DNA of 64,000 bases, taken from assembly GCA_002794775.1 (NCBI GenBank), contig NBAY01000016.1, positions 124,001-188,000 of the forward strand, written 5' to 3'. Origin of the DNA: Porodaedalea pini (taxonomy: Eukaryota > Basidiomycota > Agaricomycetes > Hymenochaetales > Hymenochaetaceae). The translations under genes and the position numbers were made by a program. Each line of letters opens with the position of its first letter. Position 1 is the first letter of the stretch. Positions 34,915-46,778 of this stretch are shown here, one piece after another. Under the pieces are notes generated by a model. It was given only the letters and a program-made list of their open reading frames with translations. It was not told where the DNA came from and did not search any database.

Positions 34915-35478
34915 ACAACCATACGATCGAGCATCTTATTTTCTGCAAGCCTAGCACACTCATTTAATTGCCTATATCTCTGTAATAGTGATAATTCTTC
35001 TAATTCTCTGATCGCACTTTCTTGTATGACCTCCAAGCCAACCATAGCATAGAAATTTTCTATTCCCTTAGGAACGAAATTCTGTTTTGCCGTAATATGT
35101 AGCTCAGCTGGGACTCCAGTGGGAGAGCAGTAGAGTTCGATCCGGGGTTGCGGCATTTTCCTGTAACGGTCGACCTTTTTTCTTTTCAAGCGATTTGAAG
35201 AGCATACATAAATGATATAAGACAGGTGCTTTATGCATGAGTTATTGCTAATCATTGTATATATTCCTAACGAATGACGGGTTTGGGCTAGGAGTGTCCC
35301 AACTGCGTTAAATATTGCCTTCTATTTGATGCCATCCTAAGCCATTTGGCTAGCATTTCGATAGACAGCTTTCCCATGCTTTACCGACTTCCAGGTCAGC
35401 TAAGATTCCAATGATAATCCATGTCAATAAACTGGTAATAACGATAAGGAGTACAAGAGCATTTTGTAAGTTCTGGTG
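34915..35478. other. Convergent intergenic region with a tRNA-like remnant
   Basis: Lies between DUF2235 copy 2 (+) and the TBC gene (-). Apart from the tRNA-like element at 35089-35155 I see no feature. A 145-codon minus-strand frame across it is explained by that element and lacks domains. Confidence 0.5.
35089..35155 (+). other. Degenerate tRNA-like sequence (tRNA pseudogene or SINE fragment)
   Basis: It contains an A-box match TAGCTCAGCTG at 35100-35110 and a B-box-like GTTCGATCC at 35135-35143. The ends GCCGTAA and TTGCGGC can pair as a 7-bp acceptor stem (one G-T wobble), followed by a discriminator-like A. The spacing between boxes is about 10 nt too short, the T stem does not pair and I cannot place an anticodon arm. 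So it is not a working tRNA, but resemblance over several independent tRNA features is more than I would expect by chance. Confidence 0.45.
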
Positions 35479-37654
35479 CTACAAGTCCGGTAGCTCTCGC
35501 TGAATCAACCTCGTCCACGTACTCTCCTTCCACCACCCTTCCAGACCTTCGATCCGCTCCCATACGTTATTTTCATCTAGACCGTAAATTTCGTATTTGC
35601 AGTTCCCCAGTAATTCTCCATCGCGTTTCGCGACTTCAATAGCTGCCTTGTTCTCCCCACTAAGTGTTCGTTTCGTCAACACGAATGCAAACTTCGAATC
35701 CAAGAGAACACACCTCAGTAGACTTAGAAGCTCTTGATGATCGGGGAAGAAGAGCCGAGACTCTAGGCATGCCAATATTCCAAGCGCGGCACGGAAGAGA
35801 AAGGAGTCTCCCTCAAGGACGAGGACATCCCATATTCGCGCGCATGCCTCGAGGGGAAGATGGTCCAGAAAAAGAGGAATAAGCCATTCGGGGAAATAAG
35901 CAGCAGGTGAGATCTGATGCTGCTTGAAGTTGAAATAAACTGTAGTCCAAGCAGATTGTTAGCAGTTTACCCTAGAAATAAAGATCTACAAACGGACCTT
36001 TAGGCATGCAATCTGCTAGAAGAGTGTCAAAAATACTAAAATTTGGTAAGTTAGAGACTGCAATAAACTTATAGGTGCCCTCACCGATAATATGCTTCAA
36101 CCTTAGCACAAACAATACGTCAGCATAGGATGAGAGTAGAATAATAGCAAAACCCACGTCGTCTTTACAAGCTAGTCCGCCGTAATAGCTACGCATACAG
36201 TGACGCTCCAACAGGTTACGCATCACCACGAACGCTGATGCAGGCTGCATATTGAGAAGAAACATAGCCGCGATCTTGCTTGCCCCCATTACGTAGCCAA
36301 GCCCCTCGTCAGAGCGCGAAACAACCCATGCGCAGAGCATATCCATTAGGTCTTGGTATAGTGGACCTGTGGTCGGTGTGAAAATATGTAGAGTGGGTAA
36401 CGTCGAACGGATGTCTGCATCTATGAGATTGAGTGTAGTTGTCGGAAATGTACCAGATGCAAGAGCACGGACAGCGCGCGCTCGGCATGTCCGATATGTA
36501 TCTAGACATCGGAGAAATTAATAACAACATCTTCTAAGTATCGACTTCACTCGCCTTTGCTTAGCGCCAATCCATTGCCGACCGCTTTCTCCCACATAAC
36601 ACCACGCAGTTTCGGGGGAATGCCATGCCACCACAGTTTACGCAGATTTGGGTCACGCACAGCATTCTTCCAGTCGGGTAAGATCTGTTTCTCCCAAAGA
36701 GTAGTTGACTCCTCCACCGCTCTCTCTCGCGCAAGCCGACGCTCTTGTCTTAACTTCTTCTTCCTATCTTCTGAATGGCTAGTAGCTTTAGTTACTGCCA
36801 GCGGCGAGTGAGAAAACTGCATAATTAAACTTACGAGCTACCCGGCTTTGCTTCATCATGGTCTCCCAGTCAGCCAGATGCTTCAAATCCTCCTGTCTGG
36901 CCTTTGGAGGTAAAAACGTGGGCCTTGTCTTGGAAATGACCTTCTCTAGAGCACTTGGCCCAGAAGACTTGGTAGGACGATGAGTCTCGGGACGCGAAGC
37001 TGTCGAGTTGACGGGAAGGGAATGAGAAGCCGGGATGGCAGCAACGGCCGGTGCGCCGTTTTTTGAACGCGCTGAAGTATCAGATACAGCTGTTACAGAC
37101 TCAGAGGAGGTTGTCGATCGCACTTGCGATGCTTCGGACGAAGTGGTTGAAAGGACGGTCACTTGTGAAGCGGGGTGATTGGAAAGGTCGATTACGACCG
37201 ACGGGAAAGAATGATGGGCGACGCCACTCGAACTATCGAACCCGTCCCTCGATGAAGCGAGTTCTTCGTTGGATTTCTTCGCATTTCCCCGGTAGCTAGG
37301 TTCGGGGAGCTCTGGTGAAAGAGGCAGGGATACAGAGGCAGGATTCAACACATGATCGTGAACTGAAGGTGCGTTGATGTCGATGGTGGATACAGACGCG
37401 TCCGGGCCATTATTATAAGAAGGTTCTATTTGTATGTCTTCATACTCGTTGTCATCGTCTCCCGCAGAGCTATTGGCAGCCTGTGAATTTCTAGCTAGTT
37501 CTCTGCGTATAGAATCTGTTGAGAAATCAAAGTTGTCCTCGCCACCTTCCGAGAATGCTTCGTCTATCGAGAATCTACGCGCGGTGGGTGGAGATTCGGA
37601 TTCGCTATTATCTGCAACGTGGACACCCTCGACGGAGTCACTGCCTAGAGTCAT
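35479..37654 (-). CDS. TBC-domain Rab GTPase-activating protein
   Basis: Seven exons (37654-36835, 36794-36555, 36501-36158, 36101-36085, 36035-35998, 35939-35714, 35659-35479) give 621 aa. The first about 270 residues are acidic, Ser-rich and disordered. The TBC domain covers the second half: LWWHGIPPKLRGVMWEKAVG, then GPLYQDLMDMLCAW, DEGLGYVMGASKIAAMFLL, YYRIFDTLLADCMPKV and FPEWLIPLFLDHLPLEACARIWDVLVLEGDSF. In copies I know, the Arg of IPPKLRG-type and YxQ-type motifs are the finger residues. Exon 4 is only 17 nt. One intron (donor 36554) is GC-AG. The 54-nt intron at 35713-35660 has no in-frame stop, so its retention would keep the frame. Divergent from GCP4. Confidence 0.88.
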
Positions 37655-37844
37655 GCTGGCTAGCAGAATAGAGAGATATGCATAAGTAGAGTTGATGAGG
37701 TGAGGGAGAACTGCGTGTGTGCCGCACTGCCCGAGTTTCCGAATGCGTGGATTCTGAACGGTCACGTCTGCGCGTCGAGTGTGGATTCGATCACGACGCG
37801 TTGAATTCCTTTCTTCTAAACGTTTCTCTTCCAACTACCCGGTC
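37655..37844. promoter_or_regulatory. Short bidirectional promoter, TBC and GCP4
   Basis: Only 190 bp separate the two ATGs, so both transcripts must start within it or overlap. Confidence 0.5.
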
Positions 37845-40368
37845 ATGATCGCAGAGATTCTGCTTGTACTGACCGGCCACTCCTCGTCACTCTTTCCAAC
37901 AGCTAACAAGGTTCATCCTGACTTCTTACCTTATCTGCATCCCGGTGAACAAGAATGCTTAGCGGCTTTAGGTTTGCGTTCAAACGTTCAGAGATGTATC
38001 GATCGCTGATCTCTTGACGGGAATCGTCTCACCAGGCCACATTGCCCTCTGCTATCGAGACATTAAAACGACTTGCTCCAGGCTATCCCAATCTCCTTCA
38101 CGTTACATCTGCGCGTTCTGCTCGAAGCTCAACGAAATTCTCAGGGATGAGTACGAATCCCTAGTTATCGAGACGGAGGCAAAAATCCTTAACAAAGATG
38201 CTAACTACGTCGGACAAGGATCGTTCGTTCCTTTGAGTGCCATCCGCGCGACATTTGCAGAGTGGGACAGTCCTCTCGTTGCACTTGAATCATTGGTAAC
38301 GCAGCTAGAGAAAGAGAAGTCATGGCCAGCAGGTAAACTGATCGACCTGCTGCTCGTTCGCGTGAGTACTGCTTTGGGGGAACTCTATATTTGAAGCCTT
38401 AACTTGGATTTGATAGTCAGAGACAGGAATCCATCGAGTATCATCTATCATGTCTCGCCTTGCTGAAGCCGTGCAGAAAATTTGGAGAACACAACTTCAA
38501 GCATTTCTAGTTCATGGTTCTTTGTCTCCAAGCGAGCCGCTGGCCAAGGAGTCTTACGTTCTTTACGATGATGCGTTCCCGTCTTGTGTTTCGGTTTCTG
38601 CGAGGGACTCGATTGTCTATGTTGGAAGGGCAATCGGAACCGTCAAAGCGCTGAAATGGCACAGGCAAATTCCAAGTACCATATCGTTAAGGCATGCCAG
38701 GCTCATTGATACCGTACTTCCTCAAAATCAACATGCTTTTGAAGACATTATCTCTCAGATTCGAGCAAACATCAGTGAATGGCTCTGGTCAAACGTGCTA
38801 ACGATGCCGGATGTAGAAGATGCAGTCGATTCTTTGTGAGCATTATTTACGTCTCATTTTTACATGTGCAGCCATTTCTTAGCTCTATCGATCTGTAGAG
38901 CGAACTACTTTCTCATGCAAAATGGAGAATTCGGTCTCTCCCTTATTAGAGAGATCGAAAGGCTGAAAAAATCCCGACTTACAGCTCGCTCAGGACCAAG
39001 CACGATCGTCCGCGAACAGGACCTGCATCTTGCCCTCCTCCGCGCATCACTTGGTACTTCGGCTCAGCATGATCCGAGCCTCTCCCGCATCCGATTTCAG
39101 CTTCCGACAGGACCAGTTCGACCTCTTCTGCCGTCGTTCAGTCAACTTAGCGTCCCTACACTTTCGTCGTCACAAGTTGGGGTCGAGCAGATTCGCTTTG
39201 ATGACATTTTACTTGGGTATGTCTTATAAGTATTGAAAGATCGTTCGCTAATTATAGGCATGTTTCTATCAAAGGTTTCCTCTGAAAATGACGTATGGAA
39301 TATCATGGCCTCTTGATCTTTTTCTCCAAACCTCGGATCTCATGATATATGGCGAACTCTTTTCCTTCTTGTCCTCCCTTCGGCATGTCCACACACGTAT
39401 CCATTCTTGCTGGGCTTCGTTGTCTAATGCACAGCGTGCCCGGCGTCGATGGACTGGCCTTGATGAGGGCGGCACGGCAGATTCAGAAGCTCGCAAAGGA
39501 CTTCTCCGCTGCGGATGGGGTGTTGTTCGGCTCATGGGCTGGTTTATGGATGTGCTCCTTGGCTATATGATGAATGATGTCGTGGAGACGGAGTTTCGGA
39601 GACTAAAGAGCCTTCTCAAGTCGAAGGAATCAGTGATGGGAAGCAAAAGCTCTGGAACGACGCATGCCTTGCACTCGGCAGCACCACAAAGTCTTTCGGC
39701 GTCATCATCGAAGGATAATGCTGGTTCCTCTTCATCGCATAATCTCGACTTCACTACCCTACGAAATCTGCACACAACGTACCTGGAACGCCTTCTTTCT
39801 GCGAGTCTTTTGACACAGCCTGCGCTTGCTTCCACGATTCGCACGATTTTCGACGTGTGTGAACGATTTGTTGGTCTGGTGGAGCGATGGGGGGACGTGC
39901 TTCCGGGCTTGCTGACAGAAGGTAGTATTTCCGAAGGGGGTTCTGACTCGGTCGGTCGTCTTGTTAAGGAAAGGCAAGAGATTGTCAAAGAAATCGATCA
40001 GGCAAGCCTTTTTTACTCAGTAGATAATTCGAGCTATCTCTGACAAACTTCTCTTTCTGCAGAGCATAAAGTCCCTCCTCGAGACTTTCTATGAACAACT
40101 ATCTTCAACGACTTCTCAGCCCTTGAACGTCGGTGATGCCTCCAAAACGGTTTTAATGAACGCGACTGTCACAAACTTTTCGAATTCGCTACGGACCTCT
40201 GTAAGAGGAAGGGCTAAGGGCCTGGAGCGGGATGGGGAGACTCGTCGGCATGTAGAGCGACTCTTGCTGCGCCTGGACTTTAACAGGATGTTCTCCAAGC
40301 CTGGTTTCGGGGAGATCATTGTACCTGCAGAATCATTGGACATCTTGAAAGAAGGCGGCTTAGCCTGA
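37845..40368 (+). CDS. Gamma-tubulin complex component, GCP4-like
   Basis: Part of the gamma-tubulin ring complex that nucleates microtubules at the spindle pole body. Six exons (37845-37995, 38036-38361, 38417-38835, 38899-39216, 39275-40001, 40063-40368) sum to 2247 nt and 748 aa. The N-terminal GRIP1-type start MIAEILLVLTGHSSSLF and FLPYLHPGEQECLAALG match GCP4. Later blocks are YESLVIETEAKIL, GSFVPLSAIRATFAEWDSP and WPAGKLIDLLLVR, then the GRIP2 half MTYGISWPLDLFLQTSDLMIYGELFSFL. The first intron is only 40 nt and so is less certain than the others. The last intron (donor 40002, CAG then gcaagc) is a clear GC-AG intron. Confidence 0.88.
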
Positions 40369-40559
40369 TGTTCTGTGGCTTGCAAATTAATTATTTTATT
40401 GTGTACTTGTACTGTATCATCTGTATGCGATGTACTAGCAGACAGTTTCATCGAAGTGCGCATGTAACAGCTGGTATAATGATTTTAGCGAAATTTTGAA
40501 CAAATGGTCTTGCCGGAGTCCGATTATCTGCTGAAATCGATCTACGACTCAACTTGCAG

Positions 40560-41892
40560 ATGAGCGTTGCAACCAGAAGACTAGCCCTCACCGCGCGTCA
40601 ACTCTCCACCCGTGCAGCTCGTCCGCTAACCACCATGTCATCCCGTCCGTGACTACATTTTTCCCTCTTCGCCAGTGTAGGTTTAACTCACAGTTCTTGA
40701 TATGCAGCGTACACGCCCCGCAACATTGGCGCGCAAAACACTCTCGGTGAGATACATCAAACACAGTCTATCGACCGCGATCGTTCTGACGCATCGCTCA
40801 TTGCACGCCAGAACACCGTGTCTACCTCCAGCAGAATGGCAACATCATCTCGTCGTTCCACGACATCCCGCTCTTCGCCGACCAGAACAACGGCATCCTG
40901 AACATGATCGTCGAGGTCCCGCGCTGGACGAACGCAAAAATGGAGATCTCGAAGGAGGAGCCCTTCAATCCCATCAAGCAGGACATCAAGCGCGGCAAGC
41001 TGCGCTACGTGCGCAACTGCTTCCCCCACCACGGCTACATCTGGAACTATGGCGCGTTCCCCCAGGTGAGTGTATATGTGACCTGCCGGGAATGCGGACT
41101 CCAGTTCATGATGGCTGCATCTTTCACGCGACAGACTTGGGAGGATCCAGCACAGATGCACCCGGAGACTAAGGCCAAGGGCGACAACGACCCACTCGAT
41201 GTCTGCGAGATCGGCGAGCAGGTCGGCTATGTCGGACAGGTCAAGCAGGTCAAGGTCCTTGGCATCATGGCTCTACTTGATGAAGGAGAGACGGACTGGA
41301 AAGTTCTTGTCGTCGACGTCCAGGACCCGCTGGCTTCCAAGCTGAACGACATTGAAGATGTCGAGAGGCACCTCCCGGGATTGATCAGGGCAACCAACGA
41401 ATGGTTCAGGTACATAATAATCTTATTCGACACGACATTGCGTTAAATATACTTTCATTTTCAGGATCTACAAGATCCCCGATGGCAAGCCTGAGAATGC
41501 CTTTGCATTCTCTGGAGAGGCGAAGAACAAGAAGTACGCGACGGAGATTATTCATGAATGTCACGAGGCCTGGCGCCGCCTCATCACTGGCGAGAGCCCC
41601 GCGAAGACGGCTTCGTATGAGCTTTCTATGTGTGTTGTCTGCTATAGTACACATTGAATTGCTTTGCTGAAGCACCATTCTTTAAGCGCCAACCTCACCC
41701 AGGAAAACTCGCCTGGCCTGATCAGGATGAACGATCCCACGTACGTCAGTTTGCCAGCTGAGAGGCGCGAGGCGCCTGCGCCCATCGATCCCTCGAGTGA
41801 GTTGTTTTTCTCCTTTCGAATTATACCCTTTGACTCAGTGCACTCTATCTTTAGTCAACAAATGGTTCTACATCTCTTCTGCTCAGGTCTAA
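40560..41892 (+). CDS. Inorganic pyrophosphatase with a mitochondrial-type leader
   Basis: Hydrolyses pyrophosphate to drive biosynthesis. Seven exons (40560-40644, 40708-40746, 40812-41065, 41135-41409, 41465-41629, 41687-41796, 41855-41892) give 321 aa from the first ATG. The leader [20 protein letters not shown] is Arg-rich with no acidic residues, like a mitochondrial presequence. A second in-frame ATG at 40635 has CACC context and starts [20 protein letters not shown], the usual cytosolic start, giving 296 aa. Conserved sites: [35 protein letters not shown], the metal-binding signature [11 protein letters not shown] and DWKVLVVDV. Dual targeting by leaky scanning or alternative transcription start is inferred. 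Confidence 0.95.
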
Positions 41893-42100
41893 AGGGCACA
41901 AGATACCTGCGGACCTACTGGACCTTAGAAAGAACAGGTCACATGTAAAGTACTTTTCTCGGCATGCTTGATGCTTTGGTGATTCGTCAATTATGAGTGT
42001 GATTAAGGCATAAGAATTCGTGAAGGATGACAAGTCTAATGCTACAAGGTGCCGGTACATCAGTCAAAGCGACATGTTCAAAGACACGAAAAGAAGACTT

Positions 42101-45100
42101 TTATGCCCTTGTTTTGTCCGCCAAGCCGTCGGGCTGGGCTGGGGGATACCGACAGTACTTGTCAGAAATGAAGGTGACCGTCCAAGTACCTACAGACCAG
42201 AATCAATTAAAGTATTGAGCGAGGAAGAGATATTTGATACGAACCTTCCAAAGCAGAGTAAATCGAATACTCATGACTCATCACGCCAGATACAGTGTGG
42301 GTCTCCAGCACCTTGCCAGGCTTCGCGCCCTTGCGGGCCGGTGCTTCTGACCGTTGGTATGTGAACGTGAAGGGCGGCTCGCCGACCAGTGAAAATACAA
42401 TCTGTGCTTGGCTGCCTTCGTGAATGTCTTCAAAGTAATCGCGTCCCTGCGCGACCTGCGCCGCAGGCAGTGCATGCACGTCGAAGTTGATGTTGTCTAC
42501 TGCGGTTTTGCACTGTTGCTGTTGGTGCGAGACTGAAGTGATAGAGAATAGTCCCGGATTCTGCTGGACGAGTGCAAATGGAGACTGCTTCGCGACCTGC
42601 TCGTGGTGTTTGTTGTTCGATTTGTATCTATCACGGAATCAGTTGACTGAGTTAGTGAAGAGGAAACCGAAGACGAACAACATACCCAATTGTCCAAGGC
42701 GGGATACCTTCTAGCTGGAACTGAGTGACATCACCAACGCAGAAGTGCTCCCGACGATCAAAGGGCACGATTGCCGCGCTCTCGGCCACATCAACCCAGA
42801 TGGATGTTTTCAAAGGGTCAGGCACAGCCTGCTCGCATGACGATGCGTCTCTTACAGACTCTATTGTAACCAAGTGCGGACCGATTGACGTGAATACATA
42901 GTTTGGCAAGTTGACTTTCCACTGTGAATCCCAGAGCTCGACCGTCTGGCGATGAACCTCGCTCGCGGCGAGGTTCTTCACAGATAACTCGAGATGGAAT
43001 GGTGCTTTTCCTTCCAGGATGATCATATCGTCCATGGAGTACGTGTCCGTCGGAACGAAAGTGTCCCGAAGGCAGTGCGAGAGTCTTGTTAGTTTCTTGA
43101 ACTCTGCAGATGGACGTCCGATAACTTCCTGCTCAAAGAGTAGGCGTTCCTGGCGTGGAATGACATGAGCCCGGTTTTGTTCGAGCGGATAGTTTGCGTC
43201 GCCGATCTGTTTGACTTCGTAGTACATGCGGCCGGCCTGGGAGGTTAAAAGCTGGATGCGTGTCCGGGATTGGATACTGCTGATGACGGGCTGTTCAAGA
43301 ATCTTAGTACCTCCTGCTTCATTGTTACGAGCAGCAACATTATAGCCAATCTGGAAGGGAGGTCGTCCTGGAGAAATGTTAGGTCTTTCATTTCATCAAG
43401 CGCAAGATCCAAGCTTACCTGTCATATCCAAATCAACGTGATCCTCTTTCCCTTCACAGACAGGCGCACGGACATGGGAACCGTTGTGTTTGTGGAATAC
43501 CACCTCAGTGTCCGAGGACAGCTTCACAGAGGGACGAGGGATCCATTCAACCTTGAAGTCTGCCTCATCTTCATTGACCGATCCTGGGCATTGAGAGTCC
43601 GACACCTCAATCAGTCGATAGACACCGTTCTCTCTGACTGCTAGGAAGTCATTGGGAGTTTTCAACATAGCTGTTCGCACTGCGCTCTGCGGTTCAGACA
43701 GTCGATATTTCACTTTCCAAGGCTAAATAAAACCCGCGATTAGCTCAGAAACCGCATTAGCACCTTTTTATCGGTACTCACCCCTTCGCCAGTCAGACGC
43801 AATGGTAGCAGAGCTTCATGACCTTCGAGGACAGTCGTCTCACGCTTACCGTCCTTTGTATAGAAGCGAGCGTTGGGCTGTGGACGGAATGATTCGATGT
43901 TGAGCAAACTCCGCAACAGACGGAACAACCACCAGACGAACTCACCTTCACTCGGCGAACATTGACAGACATTCCAGGCACGGCGAGATATTTTCTGCAT
44001 CCGTAGGAGTCCTCGACGCTAACAAGGTCGATTTGAAACATTCCGCCATCCACATCGATGATGGATGGGATTGGTACCTGGATCTTCTCTCGACTCTTCT
44101 TCAAGTCTTTCAAGTGTAATGCCTCTGAACCTTTGGGACCGACTATTTGAACTTCCAAATTCCACGGACCATCGCCCTGGACGGCTATTAGCCTAAAGAC
44201 ACCTCTCAAGAACTAGCCGAGTGCTCACCCGAAGATCAACGTCGACCTCAACAGTGTTCCCAGAACAGCTGTTAATTGACTTCCTGCCACCGCTGGCGCT
44301 TCCGAAGCTAGCCGACGCGAGAGGGTGCACAACCTGGGTGATGCTTGGCCCGTCCAGCTTCACGCGCTGGTAGTTGGCATCACTCAGAGAAGTGAATGTA
44401 TACGTATAGTTGCCGCTGCTTTCCGGCTGGAGTGTAATTTCGCCTCGTGATCCCTGGAAACTACGCGACATCTCTTTGGCTTGCTCGTTATTGCGCTTCT
44501 GCTGGTAAAACACCTGGAATGGTGGTCTGCCATGAAGGACAAGGTATGCTGAGACGCCTGTATCCCCAGAACTGCAAGGGTTTCAGAATATAACCCGGTA
44601 AAGCAAAGCCAAATACTCGCCATTCGTGAATACGCTTCCAGTCGATTTCAGCCGCCGGGAAAGGCTGCTGCACAACTCGACATGTCTCCGGACTAAGGAT
44701 ATCTCCAGGACAGTACTGCCCCCTTACGTCTACGATCGAATATTCTCCGGGAGAGCTTGCGCTTAACGTAAGGTGGTTCTTCCCGACTGGTGTAGTGAGC
44801 GTTTTCAGCCAAGGCTTAGGTGCTTTTCTGTCTGTACTCAAGCCTTGGCTCGGCTGATATTGGACCTTTATATCCCATGGACCATCCTGACTGTCAGACT
44901 CGCGCGCAGCAATAGTCAACGGTGCTTCCGAGCCTATGAGGAGGCTTGCAGGTTTTCCGGGAGCACAATCTCTAAAGGACATTGCTGCACGCTTGAGAAC
45001 AGTAGCTGAGCGAGTTGTCTCCTTTAAAAGACGAGCATTGACGTCTTTCGAGTTCCCCCTGCGTGGCGGGAATGCTGGGGTCAACGATTGCACGTTGCCG

Positions 45101-46593
45101 AGGCCGTCCGAAAGGGAGTCCAGCACATAATCATGATATCCTGGAATGTCAAGTGGCATGTCGAGGGGGATTCGAAGCTCGTGCGCTTGGCCGTGCTTCT
45201 ATAGGGGTTCCTTTAGCTTATGAGAATAGATTGGATTTAGATACGACGTACATCGGGTTCGCCCTCTATTCGGTCGACAGAGAAGTATTCTCTTCGGCCG
45301 TTTATCTCCCGGTGCCATCTCAAGCTCAATGGTGGTACACCAGATACCTTAATAAATAACTCCTCCTTCGAGCCCACACAGCGCACGGCATTCCCTTTCG
45401 CAACGCTGTCCGGAATGAACGCGGCTTGAGGACAAGGAACAACTGGTATCTCGCTGTGGAAAATACGCGCCATGTTCGATGTTGTCGAGTCAAGAACACG
45501 CTCGAGCCGTACAATACCCGGTTTATTCACCCGGAGATACACAACCGACTGTGTCTGCTCGAGCTCCTGCGAGAAGCCTATCAGACGATCTTCGCTTGCT
45601 GGTAAGTCTTCGTCTTCACCGTCCCAGTCCGCTTCGCTGTCCTCGTCTTCCGCAGATGCAGAGGCTTTGGTTAGCTGAAGTGCTTCCAAGCGCTGCTGCT
45701 CAACAGAACGCAGCTCTCTCGCATTCAGATCTACATAATCTACCTTATCGGATCCGGGACGAGTCAGGCCATAGCGTATGTGGGAGGGCTTGGTGTTGTT
45801 GAGAAGAACAGGGATGAGGACCATATTTGCTGAGGAGCTGAGGCAGTAAGCGTGTCCATCAGGATTAAGTTTTGCGGTGCTTTAAAACGAGGGGCGAATG
45901 AGAAAATTGCTTCATTGACTATGTGTGAAAATGTGGCTCACCTAATTGGTGACATTCTAACGGTGTGTTCTCCCTTCAAGTGGTCATCATTGGAGAATAA
46001 ATCGCGCAAGTTGATCATTCTACCATTCGTCGACATCTCCTTCCGGTCTGAAGTCAAATGCAATGAGGTTCATGAGTGAATGAAGGAGCTTCAGTAAACT
46101 CACAGAAGTCCCTTGCAGACGAAGTCAAGGAATATGAGGAAACGCCGACCTATAAAGAGATGTGATTAACTCTAATGTAGGTTTAAACGCAGGTGTACAC
46201 ACATGTACAGTTCCAAATAGGACACCATCTACGAGACACAATATGAATATTTGCAAAATGACAGCTGCCGCAGCATAGTTGAGCTTTGGTATCCGGAGCC
46301 GTTTGAGGACGAGGCAGTAAGATATATCAACAAGAATCCATTTGAGCGTAAGGTTTGTGGTACGATCGACAACAAGACTATGAAGCCAGTCGAATACTTT
46401 TATTGCCTGAGAGGCGAAAAGACTAAGTCGTCAGTACGTCTGTTAGCAAAGCTTGTAGGCGCACCTGGCAAAGAAGACCGAGACTGATGATATAGAGGCG
46501 CTGGGAAGGCGCATCTACAATCGATTCCGGGATTAAAGGCTCGCCAGATTTTGTGACTGGAGGTTTTGTTGCTGGTGGACCTGCACTCGACAT
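42101..46593 (-). CDS. POM152: Nuclear pore membrane glycoprotein POM152
   Basis: Membrane ring nucleoporin with lumenal Ig-like repeats. The ATG at 46593 starts MSSAGPPATKPPVTKSGEPL, then the signature SIVDAPSQRLYIISLGLLCQ, a membrane-proximal segment and a hydrophobic span NYAAAAVILQIFILCLV. The lumenal part has repeated Ig-like units with motifs such as YCLSSSANMVLIPVLLNNT, GVPPLSLRWHREI, VLHGRPPFQVFYQ, GEGPWKVKYR, GRPPFQIGYN and IPPWTIGY. It ends EGTWTVTFISDKYCRYPPAQ, then stop at 42103-42101. About 13 exons, all major junctions checked for frame. One intron (donor 44620, between HEC and SGD) is GC-AG. The first ATG-led frame at 45824 is internal; the gene really begins 770 bp upstream. 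Confidence 0.93.
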
Positions 46594-46778
46594 GGCTGGG
46601 CTGGGGCCGACAAACAGACGGAAGCGCGTCTTCACAAACCTCTCACGTGGTGTCGCACGTGGCGACGCGTTTTTTTGGACTTGCCGAGTCGCGATCCACG
46701 ACTTAAATTCTCACTCACAGGACACCGAGCTGAGCCGGGGCTGCATTCTTGTAGGAGACGACGGCACTGTAAGCTTGC
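46594..46778. promoter_or_regulatory. Short bidirectional promoter, POM152 and D-2-hydroxyacid dehydrogenase
   Basis: 185 bp between the two divergent ATGs. A run of GT-rich and TTTTTT sequence at about 46668-46676 lies within it. Confidence 0.5.

Noticed and set aside
34818..35255. 145-codon minus-strand frame
   Set aside because: Crosses the tRNA-like element and the 3' end of DUF2235 copy 2; reads like translated tRNA antisense.
40702..41172. 156-codon frame overlapping the pyrophosphatase
   Set aside because: Out of frame with the conserved PPase sequence; a shadow.
45237..45824. ATG-led frame as a separate gene
   Set aside because: It is an internal exon of POM152; the N-terminal exons at 46593-45900 join in frame.
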